A DNA stretch of 64,000 nt from DATLSM01 sp963722965 (lineage in GTDB: Bacteria; Actinomycetota; Thermoleophilia; Solirubrobacterales; 70-9): assembly GCA_963722965.1 (NCBI GenBank), contig CAVROX010000015.1, forward strand, positions 62,001 through 126,000, in the 5' to 3' direction. A program made the position numbers and the translations under genes. Shown one piece after another: positions 25,589 to 34,716 of this stretch. The notes under the pieces were generated by a model. That model did no database searches and was not told the DNA's origin. It saw only the letters and a list, made by a program, of their open reading frames with translations. Position 1 is the first letter of the stretch; every line of letters starts with the position of its first letter.

Positions 25589-26837
25589 ATGCGGCGGCGC
25601 CTCGCACCACTCCTTGTGGCCGGGTTCCTCACCCTGGCGCCGGCGATGGCCCGAGCCGACGCGCCCGGCCGATTCTGTCCCGATTTGCAGGGAGAGCTCA
25701 TCCGCGGCGGCGGCGATGCCAGCGGCATGATTGTGATCGAATCCGGCAGCGGCAGGGCCCTCTGCCAGCGGGCGGCGCAAGCTCAGCGGCCACTCGCCTC
25801 GAACATGAAGCTGTTCACAACCTCGACTGCGCTGAGCCGGCTGGGTCCGGACTTCCGCATCCCCACCAGGGTTTTCAGCTACGGAACGCTGGACTCCAAC
25901 GGCGTCCTGCACGGCAGCCTTTACCTGAAGGGGGGCGGGGACCCGACGCTGGGGATCCCCGCCTTTTATGACCGCTTTCTCAACGGCCTCGGCACCGACC
26001 TGCTCGACCTCGTGCCGCAGATCCGCGCGGCTGGGATTCGCTCGGTGACCGGCAGGCTTTATGCCGACGACACGATCTTTGACCAGCTCGCAAGGCGTAG
26101 CCGGCTCCGGTTATGCGACCAGCCCCTATATCGGCCCCCTCTCGGGCCTTGCCTTCGATTCCGGCTACGCCAGCCCGAGCGCCACGAACTTCGCCGGCGA
26201 ACCGGCAAAGCTCGCCGCCTCGACCCTGGCTCGATCGCTTCGCGCAACCGGGGTCTCCGTCTCACCCCAGGTGGCGCGCCGGGCAACGCCGCCGGACGGT
26301 AGGCAGGTCGGCGACCGTCCGCTCGCCAACCCTCAACCGGATCATCGATACCACCGACGTCTACTCCGACAACTTCTTCGCCGAGACCCTAATCAAGCTA
26401 CTCGGGGCGCGGTTCGGAGGCGCCGGAACCACCGCTGCCGGAGCCGGCGGTCGTCGACCGTTTTGCGCGCCAGCAGGGCTCCGGGGTGCACGCCGTGGAC
26501 GGCTCGGGCCTGAGCCGCTCCGGCCGTGCATCGCCGAGCCAGGTGGTCGACTTGCTTCAGTCGATGCTGAGCACCCCGGTGGGCAAAGACTTCAGCGGGG
26601 ACCTCGCCACTTGCCGGGCGTGAAGGCACCGTTGCATCGCGCATGCGAGGCACCCCGGCAGCGGGCCGCTGCCGGACCAAGACCGGCACCCTGACCGGGG
26701 TCAGCAACCTCTCGGGCTACTGCTTCAATCGCGACGGCAAGACGATGATCTTCTCGGTGCTGATGGCCGGGGTCAGCAACCTCGAACTCGCCCACCTCGA
26801 GCAGGACCGGATCGCCGCGACGATCGCCGGCTACTGA
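25589..26837 (+). CDS. dacB: D-Ala-D-Ala carboxypeptidase/endopeptidase, peptidase S13 (DacB/PBP4), multiple frameshifts
   Basis: Peptidoglycan hydrolase exported by a signal peptide (MRRRLAPLLVAGFLTLAPAMARA). The catalytic motifs are present but in different frames: S-N-M-K (SxxK) in frame 1, GYATSPYIGPLSGLAFDSGYAS in frame 2 from about 26100, VYSDNFFAE (SxN) in frame 3 from about 26320, and TKTGTL (KTG) in the last frame. At least four indels (near 26095, 26300, 26450 and 26615) break the gene. Conserved sequence is continuous otherwise, so errors are likely. The 3' end overlaps convergent ligA by 7 nt. Confidence 0.82.
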
Positions 26838-28852
26838 ACCAACGCTTTCAGCTCCTCCTCGCCGATCACCTCGACGCCGAGCTCCATTGCCTTGGCGAGC
26901 TTTGAGCCGGGGTTCTCGCCGACGAGGACGAGGTCGGTCTTCTTTGAGACCGAGTTGACCACCTTGCCGCCGGCGGCCTTGATCAGCGCCGCCGCCTGCG
27001 TGCGGGTGAGGCTCGCCAGGGTGCCGGTGAGGACCAGGGTCTTGCCCTCCAACGGGCCGCCGGAAGGTCGGCGCTCAGAGGGATCCTGCTCGAGGCGCAG
27101 GCCCTTTGCCCGTAGCTTCTCGATCAGCTCCCAGGTGCGCTCGTCGGCGAGTGACTCGGCGATCTGCACGGCCATGATCGGGCCGACCCCTTCGACCTCC
27201 TCGATCCGCTCGGGGTCCGCGGCGCGCAGGGCGCTGATCGAGCCGAAGTGGTCGGCGAGCACTTCCGCCGTGACGTAGCCGACGCCCGGCAGGCCGAGAG
27301 CGTAGAGGACTCGTTTGAAGGGACGCCGTCGGGAGGCATCGATAGCCGCCACCAGGTTGCGAGCGGAGACCTCGCCGAACCCCTCCAGCTTGACCAGCTG
27401 CTCCTCGCTCAGCTCGTAGATGTCTGCGACGTCTTCGATCAAGCCCTGCTCGAGGAAACGCTGCGCCTGCTTCTCACCCAACCCGTCGATGTCCATCGCC
27501 TCTTTGCTGACAAAGTGCTTGACGTGCTGGAATGACTGGCCCGGGCAACCCGCTCGGTTGGGGCACACGGTGAAGACGGCACCATCGGGCTTGACCGTCG
27601 GCGTGCCGCAGGCCGGGCACCTCTGCGGCGGCCGGGGTTTGCGCGGTCGACCCTTGCGGCGCTGCACCAGGGGTGCGACGACCTGGGGAATGACATCGCC
27701 GGCGCGCATCACCACCACCTCGTCCCCCACCCGAACGTCCTTGCGCGCCAGATCCTCCTCGTTGTGGAGGGTGGCGGTGCTGACCGTAACGCCACCGACG
27801 TGGACCGGGTCCAGCATCGCGAACGGGACCAGGTGCCCGGTGCGACCGACGTTCCAGACGACCTCGCGCAACGTCGTCGTCGCCGTGGTTGGAGCGAACT
27901 TCCAGGCTATTGCCCAGCGCGGCTCGCGGCCGACCACCCCCAACTCCCGCCAGAGTGCCCGCTCGTTGATCTTGACCACGACGCCGTCGATCTCGAAGTC
28001 GAGGGAGTCGCGGCGCTCCTCCCACCAGCGGCAGCGCTCGACCACCGACTCGATATCGGGGTGATGGCCGGTGTCGGGGTTGACCTTGAAACCTCGCTCG
28101 GTGAGCCAGGCGATCTCCTCGCTGTGTGTGGCGAGGTCGAGACCGCGCACCGCACCGAGGCCGTAGCACCAAATCGAGAGCGGTCGTTCGGCGGCAAGCG
28201 CCGGATCGAGCTGGCGGATCGAGCCAGCGGCTGAGTTACGCGGGTTGGCGAAGGTCGGCTCGCCGGCGGCCGCGCGGCGTTCGTTGAGCACCTTGAAGTC
28301 TGCGATCGGCAGGTACACCTCGCCCCGCACTTCGACAAGTTGCGGCCCGTCTGCGATCCGCAGCGGGATCGCCCCGATCGTGCGCAGGTTCTGGGTGACG
28401 TCCTCGCCGACCCGGCCATCACCGCGAGTGGCCCCTCCGGTCAGCACCCCATCCTCATATGTGAGCGCAATCGCCAACCCGTCGATCTTCGGCTCGGTCG
28501 TGTAGCTGAATTCCGCGGCGCTGATATCGAGTCGCGTCAGATGGTTGCGCACCCGCGTCTCCCAGGAGCGCAGCTCCTCCTCGTCGCGGGCGTTGGCAAG
28601 CGAGAGCATCGGCTCGGCGTGCTCGACCCGCTGGAAGCGATCAAGCGGCGCGGCGCCGACCCGCTGGGTGGGCGAGTCGGCGGTGCGCAATTCCGGGTGC
28701 TCAGCCTCGATTGCCCGCAGCTCGTCGAGCAACGCGTCGTACTCATCGTCGCCGATCTCGGGGTCGTCGAGGATGTAGTAGCGGTAGTTGTGATGCTCGA
28801 GCACGCGGCGCAGTTCAGCCGCCCGAGAATCGGGTGGGGCCTTCACACGCAC
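26831..28852 (-). CDS. ligA: NAD-dependent DNA ligase LigA
   Basis: Seals nicks in replication and repair, using NAD+. A 673-aa protein with the usual order: Ia domain with YYxLD (YRYYILDDPEIGDDEYD), adenylation domain with K122 in EPKIDGLA, OB fold, Cys4 zinc finger (RCPACG and VCPNRAGCPG), HhH repeats and a C-terminal BRCT domain. The GTG at 28852 is used here. The in-frame GTG at 28846 would give a 4-nt GTGA overlap with the surE stop and is equally plausible. Confidence 0.96.
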   Translation of the reverse strand: MRVKAPPDSRAAELRRVLEHHNYRYYILDDPEIGDDEYDALLDELRAIEAEHPELRTADSPTQRVGAAPLDRFQRVEHAEPMLSLANARDEEELRSWETRVRNHLTRLDISAAEFSYTTEPKIDGLAIALTYEDGVLTGGATRGDGRVGEDVTQNLRTIGAIPLRIADGPQLVEVRGEVYLPIADFKVLNERRAAAGEPTFANPRNSAAGSIRQLDPALAAERPLSIWCYGLGAVRGLDLATHSEEIAWLTERGFKVNPDTGHHPDIESVVERCRWWEERRDSLDFEIDGVVVKINERALWRELGVVGREPRWAIAWKFAPTTATTTLREVVWNVGRTGHLVPFAMLDPVHVGGVTVSTATLHNEEDLARKDVRVGDEVVVMRAGDVIPQVVAPLVQRRKGRPRKPRPPQRCPACGTPTVKPDGAVFTVCPNRAGCPGQSFQHVKHFVSKEAMDIDGLGEKQAQRFLEQGLIEDVADIYELSEEQLVKLEGFGEVSARNLVAAIDASRRRPFKRVLYALGLPGVGYVTAEVLADHFGSISALRAADPERIEEVEGVGPIMAVQIAESLADERTWELIEKLRAKGLRLEQDPSERRPSGGPLEGKTLVLTGTLASLTRTQAAALIKAAGGKVVNSVSKKTDLVLVGENPGSKLAKAMELGVEVIGEEELKALVQ

Positions 28853-29640
28853 GAGGCCAGCATCGCCTCAAAGTCCCAGCTGCGCAGGCGCTCCAGGCCG
28901 CCGTGGTCAGTCAGGTCGAAGTGGATCGGGGTGACCGAGATCCTCCCCTCCGACACCGCCCGGAGGTCGGTGCCCTCCTCGTCCTCAAACCCCGGCTGCC
29001 AACCGTAGATCTCGTAGTGGCGCCGCGCCCCGGACTCACCGACCAGCTTCAGCTCGTCGTTGTAGATCCGCTTGCCGAGCCTTGTCACCTCGACCCCGGT
29101 GGGATCGCCGGCGGGACAGTTGACGTTGATCAGGGTCGAGGTGGGCATCGACTCACTCAGCAAGCGGCTGACGAGCTGTGCGGCAAAGGACGCCGCTACG
29201 CCGAACTCAAACCTCCCGCTCACATAGCCCATGCCGCCGCCCGAGGACTGCTGGGAGATCGCCAGCGCCGGGATTCCGAGCACGATCCCCTCGAATGCGG
29301 CGGCCACGGTGCCCGAGTAGGTGATGTCGTCGCCGAGGTTGGCGCCGTGGTTGATCCCGGAGACGATCAGGTCCGGGCGTCCGCCGAACAAGCCCAGCTC
29401 GGCGAAACGCACGCAGTCGACCGGGGTTCCATCGGTCGCGTAACCGCGCTCCCCATCGCCGAACTCGACCTCCTCGACCGTCAGCGGGGAACGGGTGGTG
29501 ATGCTGCGCGCGGTTGCGCTGCGGTTTGAGTCCGGGGCGATCACGTCAACCTCGATCCCGTCCAGCTCCCGCAGTGCCCGCCTCCCGGCCTGCAGGCCGG
29601 GAGCCGTGACCCCGTCGTCATTGGTCAGGAGAACGCGCAC
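28843..29640 (-). CDS. surE: 5'/3'-nucleotidase SurE
   Basis: Metal-dependent nucleotidase, 265 aa. The N-terminal RVLLTNDDGVTAPGL carries the two metal aspartates (D8, D9). The next marks are the APDSNRSATARSIT segment and GINHGANLGDDITYSGTVAAA. GTG 29640 is chosen because the conserved sequence begins there; the longer frame upstream is the shadow of truA. It lies 10 bp after truA and overlaps the ligA start, so truA-surE-ligA form the tail of the alpha operon. Confidence 0.94.
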   Translation of the reverse strand: MRVLLTNDDGVTAPGLQAGRRALRELDGIEVDVIAPDSNRSATARSITTRSPLTVEEVEFGDGERGYATDGTPVDCVRFAELGLFGGRPDLIVSGINHGANLGDDITYSGTVAAAFEGIVLGIPALAISQQSSGGGMGYVSGRFEFGVAASFAAQLVSRLLSESMPTSTLINVNCPAGDPTGVEVTRLGKRIYNDELKLVGESGARRHYEIYGWQPGFEDEEGTDLRAVSEGRISVTPIHFDLTDHGGLERLRSWDFEAMLASCV

Positions 29641-29650
29641 ACGATCGATT

Positions 29651-30391
29651 CTAGGTGTAGGCGACGGACTCCAAATACAGGCCATGGGGAGGTGCCGTCT
29701 GACCCGCCTCAAGCCGCGGGGCGCCATCGAGCAGGCGCCGGAAGTCATCGAGTTCCCGGCGCCCGGCGGCGACCTCGAGCGTGGTGCCGACCAGCACCCG
29801 GACCATGTGGCGCATGAATGCATCGGCGCTGACGCGGAAGCCAAGGACCCCTCCCGCTCTGATCCACTCGGCGGCTAGGATGGACCGCTCGAAGCGGACG
29901 TGGTCGGTCTGGGCGGGGGTGAAGGCGGTGAAATCGTGGCTTCCGAGGAGGGCGGCTGCGCACTGCTCGAGGGCATCGGCGTCGACGTGGTGTGGCCACC
30001 ACAGGGCTCGGTCCAGCTCAAACGGGCTGGGCGTCAGGCGGGCGAGCACCCGGTAAAGGTAAGAACGCGACCTGGCGTCCCGGCGGGCATCAAAGCCCGC
30101 GGCGAGGCCCGTGACAGCGGTGACGGAGAGATCGTCGGGTCCGACCCCGTTCAGCTGCCGCGCGAGGTTCGGCGGGATCGCTGCATCGCTGTTAAAGCTT
30201 GCCACCTGCCCCAGTGCATGCACGCCCGCGTCGGTGCGACCGGCGACGGTCAGGGCAACTGGCTCCCCCAGCACGATTGCCAGTGCGCCCTCCAGCTCCC
30301 CCTGCACGGTCCGCAGACCCGGTTGGGCCGCCCAGCCCGAGAAGGCCGAACCGTTGTATTCGATATCGAGGCGGACGGAGCCGGTGTTCAA
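29651..30391 (-). CDS. truA: tRNA pseudouridine(38-40) synthase TruA
   Basis: Modifies U38-U40 in tRNA anticodon arms. A 246-aa protein with catalytic D54 in AGRTDAGVHALGQVASF and the YLYRVL and FTAF segments of the family. The TTG start at 30391 overlaps the rplQ stop (TTGA), so it is translationally coupled. rplQ-truA adjacency is common in bacteria. Confidence 0.94.
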   Translation of the reverse strand: MNTGSVRLDIEYNGSAFSGWAAQPGLRTVQGELEGALAIVLGEPVALTVAGRTDAGVHALGQVASFNSDAAIPPNLARQLNGVGPDDLSVTAVTGLAAGFDARRDARSRSYLYRVLARLTPSPFELDRALWWPHHVDADALEQCAAALLGSHDFTAFTPAQTDHVRFERSILAAEWIRAGGVLGFRVSADAFMRHMVRVLVGTTLEVAAGRRELDDFRRLLDGAPRLEAGQTAPPHGLYLESVAYT

Positions 30392-30741
30392 ACCAGCTCG
30401 AGGTAGACCATCTCGGTCGAGTCCGACCGTCGCGGTCCCAGCTTGACGATGCGCGTGTAGCCACCCGGCCGCTCCGTGTAGCGGGGCGCCACCTCTTCGA
30501 ACAGCTTGTGCACGATGAACTTGTCGTTGTGCAGCGTCGCGAGCGCTTGGCGCCGGGCGTGCAGGTCGCCCCGTTTGGCGAGGGTAATCAGCTGCTCGAC
30601 CTCCGGCTTGACCGCCTTCGCCTTCGCCTGGCTGGTCTTGATTCGCTCGTGCTCGATCAGCTGCTTGGAGAGGTTGGCCAGCAACGCCTCGCGATGCGCG
30701 GCGTCACGGCTCAGCTTGTTGCGCTTCTTGCGGTGACGCAC
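30388..30741 (-). CDS. rplQ: 50S ribosomal protein L17
   Basis: A 117-aa large-subunit protein near the exit-tunnel rim. The N-terminus MRHRKKRNKLSRDAAHREALLANL and the C-terminal GYTRIVKLGPRRSDSTEM are diagnostic. It lies 21 nt after rpoA, which is the classical alpha-operon end. Confidence 0.97.
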   Translation of the reverse strand: MRHRKKRNKLSRDAAHREALLANLSKQLIEHERIKTSQAKAKAVKPEVEQLITLAKRGDLHARRQALATLHNDKFIVHKLFEEVAPRYTERPGGYTRIVKLGPRRSDSTEMVYLELV

Positions 30742-30762
30742 GGCTTCCTCTCCCAGCGCCTC

Positions 30763-31743
30763 TCAGTCGCCCTGCAGGTCCAACCCGCGGGAGTGGAGGG
30801 TCTCGATCACTTCCTCGATCGACTTCTGGCCGAAGTTGGGAATCGCGTTCAGCTCCGAGCGGGACTTGCGAACCAGATCGCCCACCGTCTGTACCCCGGC
30901 CCGCTTCAGGCAGTTGTAGGAGCGCACCCCGAGTTCGAGCTCCTCGATCAGGATCTCGTCGAGGCCGTTGGCACCGGCGACGCCATCGCCATTGGGGCCG
31001 GCGAGCGGATCGCTGGGCAGGGTTGCGAGCTGGTCGCGCGCAGTCAGCTCCTCCACCCGCTCGGCGTCAGTGAAAATCGCCAGGCTCTTGATCAGGATCT
31101 CGGAGGCCTCGCGCAGCGCCGCCGCGGGCTCGATCGAGCCATCGGTCTCCAGATCGAGGGTCAGTTTGTCGAAATCGGTCCGCTGGCCGACCCGGGCCGT
31201 GGCGACATCGTAGGAGGCGCGGCGGATCGGCGAGAAGATCGAGTCGATCGGGATCACCCCGATCGGCTGCTCATCGGACTTGTTTTCCTCGGCCGGTGAG
31301 TAACCGCGGCCACGGCCGATCGTCAGGTAGATCTCGAGCTTGGTTTTTTTCTCCAGCGTTGCGATCGGCGCGTCGGGGTTGAGGATCTCGACGCCCGATG
31401 GCAGGTCGATGTCCTTCGCCTTCACCTCGCCTGGGCCGGTGGCAACCAGCGGCGCCTCGACCTCGTCGGCGTCGGTGTGCATGCGGACGACGAGATCCTT
31501 GAGGTTGAGGATGATGTCGGTGACATCCTCTTTGACGCCGGGCACGGTGGAGAACTCGTGGGCGACGCCCTCAATTCGGACGCTGGTGATCGCGGCGCCG
31601 CCAAGCGAGGAGAGCAAAACCCGGCGCAGGCTGTTGCCGAAGGTGTAGCCGAATCCCTTGTCGAGGGGCTCGATGGTGAAGGTGCCGTGGCGGTCGTCCG
31701 CCTTCTCGGCGCTGATGCGGGGGACCTGAAAGTCAGTGGTCAT
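30763..31743 (-). CDS. rpoA: DNA-directed RNA polymerase subunit alpha
   Basis: A 326-aa RNA polymerase subunit. The N-terminal assembly domain contains EPLDKGFGYTFGNSLRRVLLSSL. A linker of about 25 residues (PLAGPNGDGVAGANGLDE) leads to the C-terminal domain (ELGVRSYNCLKRAGVQTVGDLV, then IPNFGQKSIEEV), which contacts UP elements and activators. The position between rpsD and rplQ is typical. Confidence 0.98.
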   Translation of the reverse strand: MTTDFQVPRISAEKADDRHGTFTIEPLDKGFGYTFGNSLRRVLLSSLGGAAITSVRIEGVAHEFSTVPGVKEDVTDIILNLKDLVVRMHTDADEVEAPLVATGPGEVKAKDIDLPSGVEILNPDAPIATLEKKTKLEIYLTIGRGRGYSPAEENKSDEQPIGVIPIDSIFSPIRRASYDVATARVGQRTDFDKLTLDLETDGSIEPAAALREASEILIKSLAIFTDAERVEELTARDQLATLPSDPLAGPNGDGVAGANGLDEILIEELELGVRSYNCLKRAGVQTVGDLVRKSRSELNAIPNFGQKSIEEVIETLHSRGLDLQGD

Positions 31744-31779
31744 GGGTTCCTTGCGTATGCGTGTTCAGAAACTGGCCAG

Positions 31780-32400
31780 CTACTTGGAGTACAGCTCGAC
31801 GATCAGCTGCTCCTGGACCGGCGCCGAGATCTCCGAGCGCTCGGGATAGCGCAAGACCTTGGCGGTGAGCGAGTCGTGGTCGGCCTGCAGCCAGGCCGGC
31901 ACGATCGAGACGAGCTCCGTCGCCTGCCGCACGGTGTCGTTGGCGGCCGAGCTCGGTTTGATCGAGATGATGTCCTCGGGGCGCACCTGGTAGGAGGGGA
32001 TGTCGACCCTGCGACCGTTCACCATCCAGTGTCCGTGGCGCACGAGCTGGCGGGCCTGGCGCCGCGAGGCGGCAAATCCCAGGCGCACCAGCACGTTGTC
32101 AAGGCGCGACTCCAGCAGCCGCAGGAGGTTCTCGCCGGTGACTCCGTCCTGGCGCGAGGCCTTGTCGTAGTAGGCGCGGAACTGCTTCTCGAGCACCTGG
32201 TAATAGCGCCGCGTCTTCTGCTTCTCGCGCAACTGGACGCGATACTCAGACTGGCGCATCCGACCTCGACCGTGCTCGCCCGGTGGGTAGGAGCGGCGCT
32301 CGACCCCGCACTTGTCGGTGAAGCATCGCTCACCCTTGAGGAACAGCTTCTGCCCCTCGCGGCGGCACTGCTTGCACTGCGGAGAGGTGTCGCGGGCCAC
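31780..32400 (-). CDS. rpsD: 30S ribosomal protein S4
   Basis: A 206-aa primary 16S binder. The N-terminus keeps four zinc-ligand cysteines (C-K-Q-C, then CFTDKC), so this is the zinc (C+) form, and the S4 RNA-binding fold (RLDNVLVRLGFAASRRQARQLVRHGHWMVNG) follows. The GTG start directly abuts the rpsK stop. S4 commonly represses the alpha operon in other bacteria; no pseudoknot site was identified here. Confidence 0.97.
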   Translation of the reverse strand: MARDTSPQCKQCRREGQKLFLKGERCFTDKCGVERRSYPPGEHGRGRMRQSEYRVQLREKQKTRRYYQVLEKQFRAYYDKASRQDGVTGENLLRLLESRLDNVLVRLGFAASRRQARQLVRHGHWMVNGRRVDIPSYQVRPEDIISIKPSSAANDTVRQATELVSIVPAWLQADHDSLTAKVLRYPERSEISAPVQEQLIVELYSK

Positions 32401-32799
32401 TTAGACCCTCCTCCTCTTCTTCGGCCGACAGCCGTTGTGGGCCTGGGGAGAGACATCCTTGACGGTGGTCACATCAAGACCGGCAGCCTGCAGCGAGCGG
32501 ATCGCGGTCTCTCGGCCCGAACCGGCGCCCTTGGCAAAGACCTCGACCTTCTCGAGGCCGTTTTCCATGCCCTTTTTGGCTGCTGAGTCGGCGGTCACCT
32601 GGGCGGCGAACGGGGTCGACTTGCGCGAGCCCTTGAACCCGGCGGAGCCAGCCGACTCCCAGGCGATCACGTTGCCGTCAGTATCGGTGAGGGTGACGAT
32701 CGTGTTGTTAAAGGAGGTCTTGATGTGTGCCTGGCCGTAGGTGACGTTCTTTTTGGTACGACGGCGGGCGCGGCCCTTGGCAGGTTTTTTCTCCGCCAT
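32401..32799 (-). CDS. rpsK: 30S ribosomal protein S11
   Basis: A 132-aa platform protein of the small subunit. The core from NVTYGQAHIKTSFNNTIVTLTD through the C-terminal PQAHNGCRPKKRRRV is typical, and the basic start KGRARRRTKK is common in Actinobacteria. It sits between rpsM (9-nt gap) and rpsD (0-nt gap). Confidence 0.98.
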   Translation of the reverse strand: MAEKKPAKGRARRRTKKNVTYGQAHIKTSFNNTIVTLTDTDGNVIAWESAGSAGFKGSRKSTPFAAQVTADSAAKKGMENGLEKVEVFAKGAGSGRETAIRSLQAAGLDVTTVKDVSPQAHNGCRPKKRRRV

Positions 32800-32808
32800 G
32801 GCCTCCCC

Positions 32809-33186
32809 CTACCTGGTCGGCTTGCGCTTGCCGGCGACGCTCATCCGACGTGGTCCCTTGCGGCCACGCGCGTTGGTCTTGGTCCGCTGGCCACGGACCG
32901 GCAGGCCGCGCCGGTGCCGCAGCCCTCGGTATGCGCCGATCTCCATCAGCCGTTTGACGTCCTGGGAGCGCTCCCGTCGAAGGTCGCCCTCGACTTCGCG
33001 CTTCTCGACCGCCTCGCGTAGGTGCACCACCTCGTCCTCGGTCAGGTCTTTGACCAGTGTGTCGGGGTCGATTTTGGTTTCGGCGAGAATCTCCTGCGCG
33101 GTGGATTGGCCGATCCCGAAGATGTAGGTGAGGCCGATTTCGACCCGTTTTCCAACTGGGATGTTGATCCCGGCGATCCGTGCCAT
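32809..33186 (-). CDS. rpsM: 30S ribosomal protein S13
   Basis: A 125-aa small-subunit head protein contacting P-site tRNA. RIAGINIPVGKRVEIGLTYIFGIG starts the protein, and GLRHRRGLPVRGQRTKTNARGRKGP ends it, both diagnostic. It follows rpmJ with no gap beyond 2 nt. Confidence 0.98.
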   Translation of the reverse strand: MARIAGINIPVGKRVEIGLTYIFGIGQSTAQEILAETKIDPDTLVKDLTEDEVVHLREAVEKREVEGDLRRERSQDVKRLMEIGAYRGLRHRRGLPVRGQRTKTNARGRKGPRRMSVAGKRKPTR

Positions 33187-33188
33187 GT

Positions 33189-33302
33189 TCAGCCCTGCCG
33201 CTGCTTGTGACGGGGGTTCTGACAGATCACCAAGACCGCGCCGTTACGGCGGATGATCTTGCACTTCTCGCACATCGGCTTTACGGAAGCTCTAACCTTC
33301 AT
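33189..33302 (-). CDS. rpmJ: 50S ribosomal protein L36
   Basis: A 37-aa protein, MKVRASVKPMCEKCK at the start and QNPRHKQRQG at the end. Zinc ligands C11, C14, C27 and H32 are all present (C+ type). It is the first gene of the alpha operon here and lies 2 bp before rpsM. In most genomes infA precedes it; here a 305-bp gene-free stretch and a remnant do. Confidence 0.96.
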   Translation of the reverse strand: MKVRASVKPMCEKCKIIRRNGAVLVICQNPRHKQRQG

Positions 33303-33610
33303 CGCTCCGGTCTCGTCTCGAAAACAGGATCCCCACACGCCTCAGGAGTTAGGCGGCAGGCGCAAACGTTGCCCCTTTGGGCCGACCGGGAAAGATAGCA
33401 GGGGCGAGTGGGCGGCGACCGGCGCTCTGACCTTTGCTCACCCGCGGCCTAATGCCCCAGGCTCAGGGTCGGGGTCACGACCTGTTGAAAGTGTCGGTCG
33501 GTTTTGGAACGGGAAGGGGCCCACGGCTATGCCCGAGAGGTCATCCGCGGGCGATTTTGGTCAGAGCAGGAAGGTTGGCGGTCGGCGGCGCAGGCGCCAG
33601 TTCCGCCGCC
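33303..33610. other. Gene-free stretch upstream of rpmJ
   Basis: About 310 bp with no credible coding frame on either strand and no trace of infA. It probably contains the promoter for the rpmJ-rpsM-rpsK-rpsD-rpoA-rplQ group, but I see no clear -35/-10 pair. Confidence 0.5.
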
Positions 33611-34040
33611 TTAGCGCGCCGCCGGCTTGACCTTCAGCGCCGCCGCCAGAGTGCGCAGAAGCACAGCGCGCCAGCGCGCCCTCCAGCCGTTGCCGCAGTA
33701 CAGGCGTCTGTCGGGGTCCCGCGGCTTGGTCCGGTAGAGGTCGCGCAGTTCTTTTAGACGTAGCCCCACCTCGCGATCCGGCGCGGTCGGCGAACCATCC
33801 GCGTAGGAGCCAATCCAGATCATTACCTGTAGCCGTTCGAAGGCCTCTTCCCGAGCGAGGGCTCAAACTCCGCGGTGACGAGCTTGGGCACCGAGCGTCC
33901 ATCGGCTCGATCGCTGCGTTGTATTCCTCGACGCCGTCACGGTTGAGGTCGCGGCGGTGAGGGCCGGCCGGGGTCGAGTCGATCGGGTTGGGCGCCCAAC
34001 TCTCGGTGCGAATCAGCCCGCAGCGGCGGCCCGGGTTCAG
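33611..34040 (-). pseudogene. Remnant resembling the C-terminus of a penicillin-acylase-family protein
   Basis: Two or three frames in series read RTESWAPNPIDSTPAGPHRRDLNRDGVEEYNAAIEPMDA, then KLVTAEFEPSLG, then YADG, KELRDLYRTKPRD and RRLYCGNGWRARWRAVL up to TAA at 33611-33613. The YCG-G-x-x-x-x-x-R-A-L ending and the DxNxDGV loop recall C-termini of actinobacterial penicillin acylases (N-terminal nucleophile hydrolases). The nucleophile serine and most of the protein are missing. The family assignment is tentative. It lies in the ribosomal locus where infA is often found. Confidence 0.42.
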
Positions 34041-34047
34041 CTGGGGA

Positions 34048-34716
34048 TCAGCTGATGCGCAGCGCGACGGTGAAGCCGTCATAGCCCTTGGCACCGACGG
34101 TCTGGATCGTGGTAGCGCTGACCCGTGGCTCGGCGGCAAGAATCTCGTGAAAGCGGCGCTGGGCCTGGGTCGCGGGGTCATCGCTGTCTGCTTCGATCAG
34201 CGTCCCGCCGCGCACGACGTTATCGGCGACGATCAGCGCCCCGGGGCGCGAACGCTCGAGCGCCCAGGCGAAATAGTTGGGTGTATTGACCTTGTCGGCG
34301 TCGATGAAGGTCAGGTCAAACGGGCCGGCGCCCTCCTCCTCCAGCAACGGCAGGGTCTCCAGTGCCGGCCCAATCCGCAGCTCGACCAGCTCGCCAAGCC
34401 CGGCTCGCTCGATGCTTGCACGAGCCACCCCGGCGTACTCGGGGTTTGCCTCCAGGGTGATCAGCCGACCGTCGGCGGGCAGAGCCCGCCCCAGCCAGAT
34501 CGTGCTGTATCCGCCGAGCGCCCCGAACTCCAACACCCGGCGCGCGCCGATCGTCCGCGCCAGCAGGTCCAACAGCTTCCCCTGCGCCGGGGAGACCTGG
34601 ATCGGCGGCAGCCCGGCGGCTTCGCTGTCGCGAAGCGCCCCAGTCAGCGCCTCATCATGCGGCGCCAGCAGGGTGCCGATGTAGTGGTCGACCGCGGTCC
34701 ACCGCTCGCGGCTCAT
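34048..34716 (-). CDS. SAM-dependent O-methyltransferase (COMT-like, Methyltransf_3)
   Basis: A 222-aa class I methyltransferase. SAM motif I is VLEFGALGGYSTIWLGRAL, motif II is ITLEANPEYA, and the metal-binding region is FDLTFIDADK plus VADNVVRGG, as in catechol-O-methyltransferase-like enzymes. ATG 34716 overlaps the map stop (ATGA), so it is translated with map inside the spc-alpha gene series, an unusual place for such an enzyme. The substrate is unknown. Confidence 0.9.
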   Translation of the reverse strand: MSRERWTAVDHYIGTLLAPHDEALTGALRDSEAAGLPPIQVSPAQGKLLDLLARTIGARRVLEFGALGGYSTIWLGRALPADGRLITLEANPEYAGVARASIERAGLGELVELRIGPALETLPLLEEEGAGPFDLTFIDADKVNTPNYFAWALERSRPGALIVADNVVRGGTLIEADSDDPATQAQRRFHEILAAEPRVSATTIQTVGAKGYDGFTVALRIS

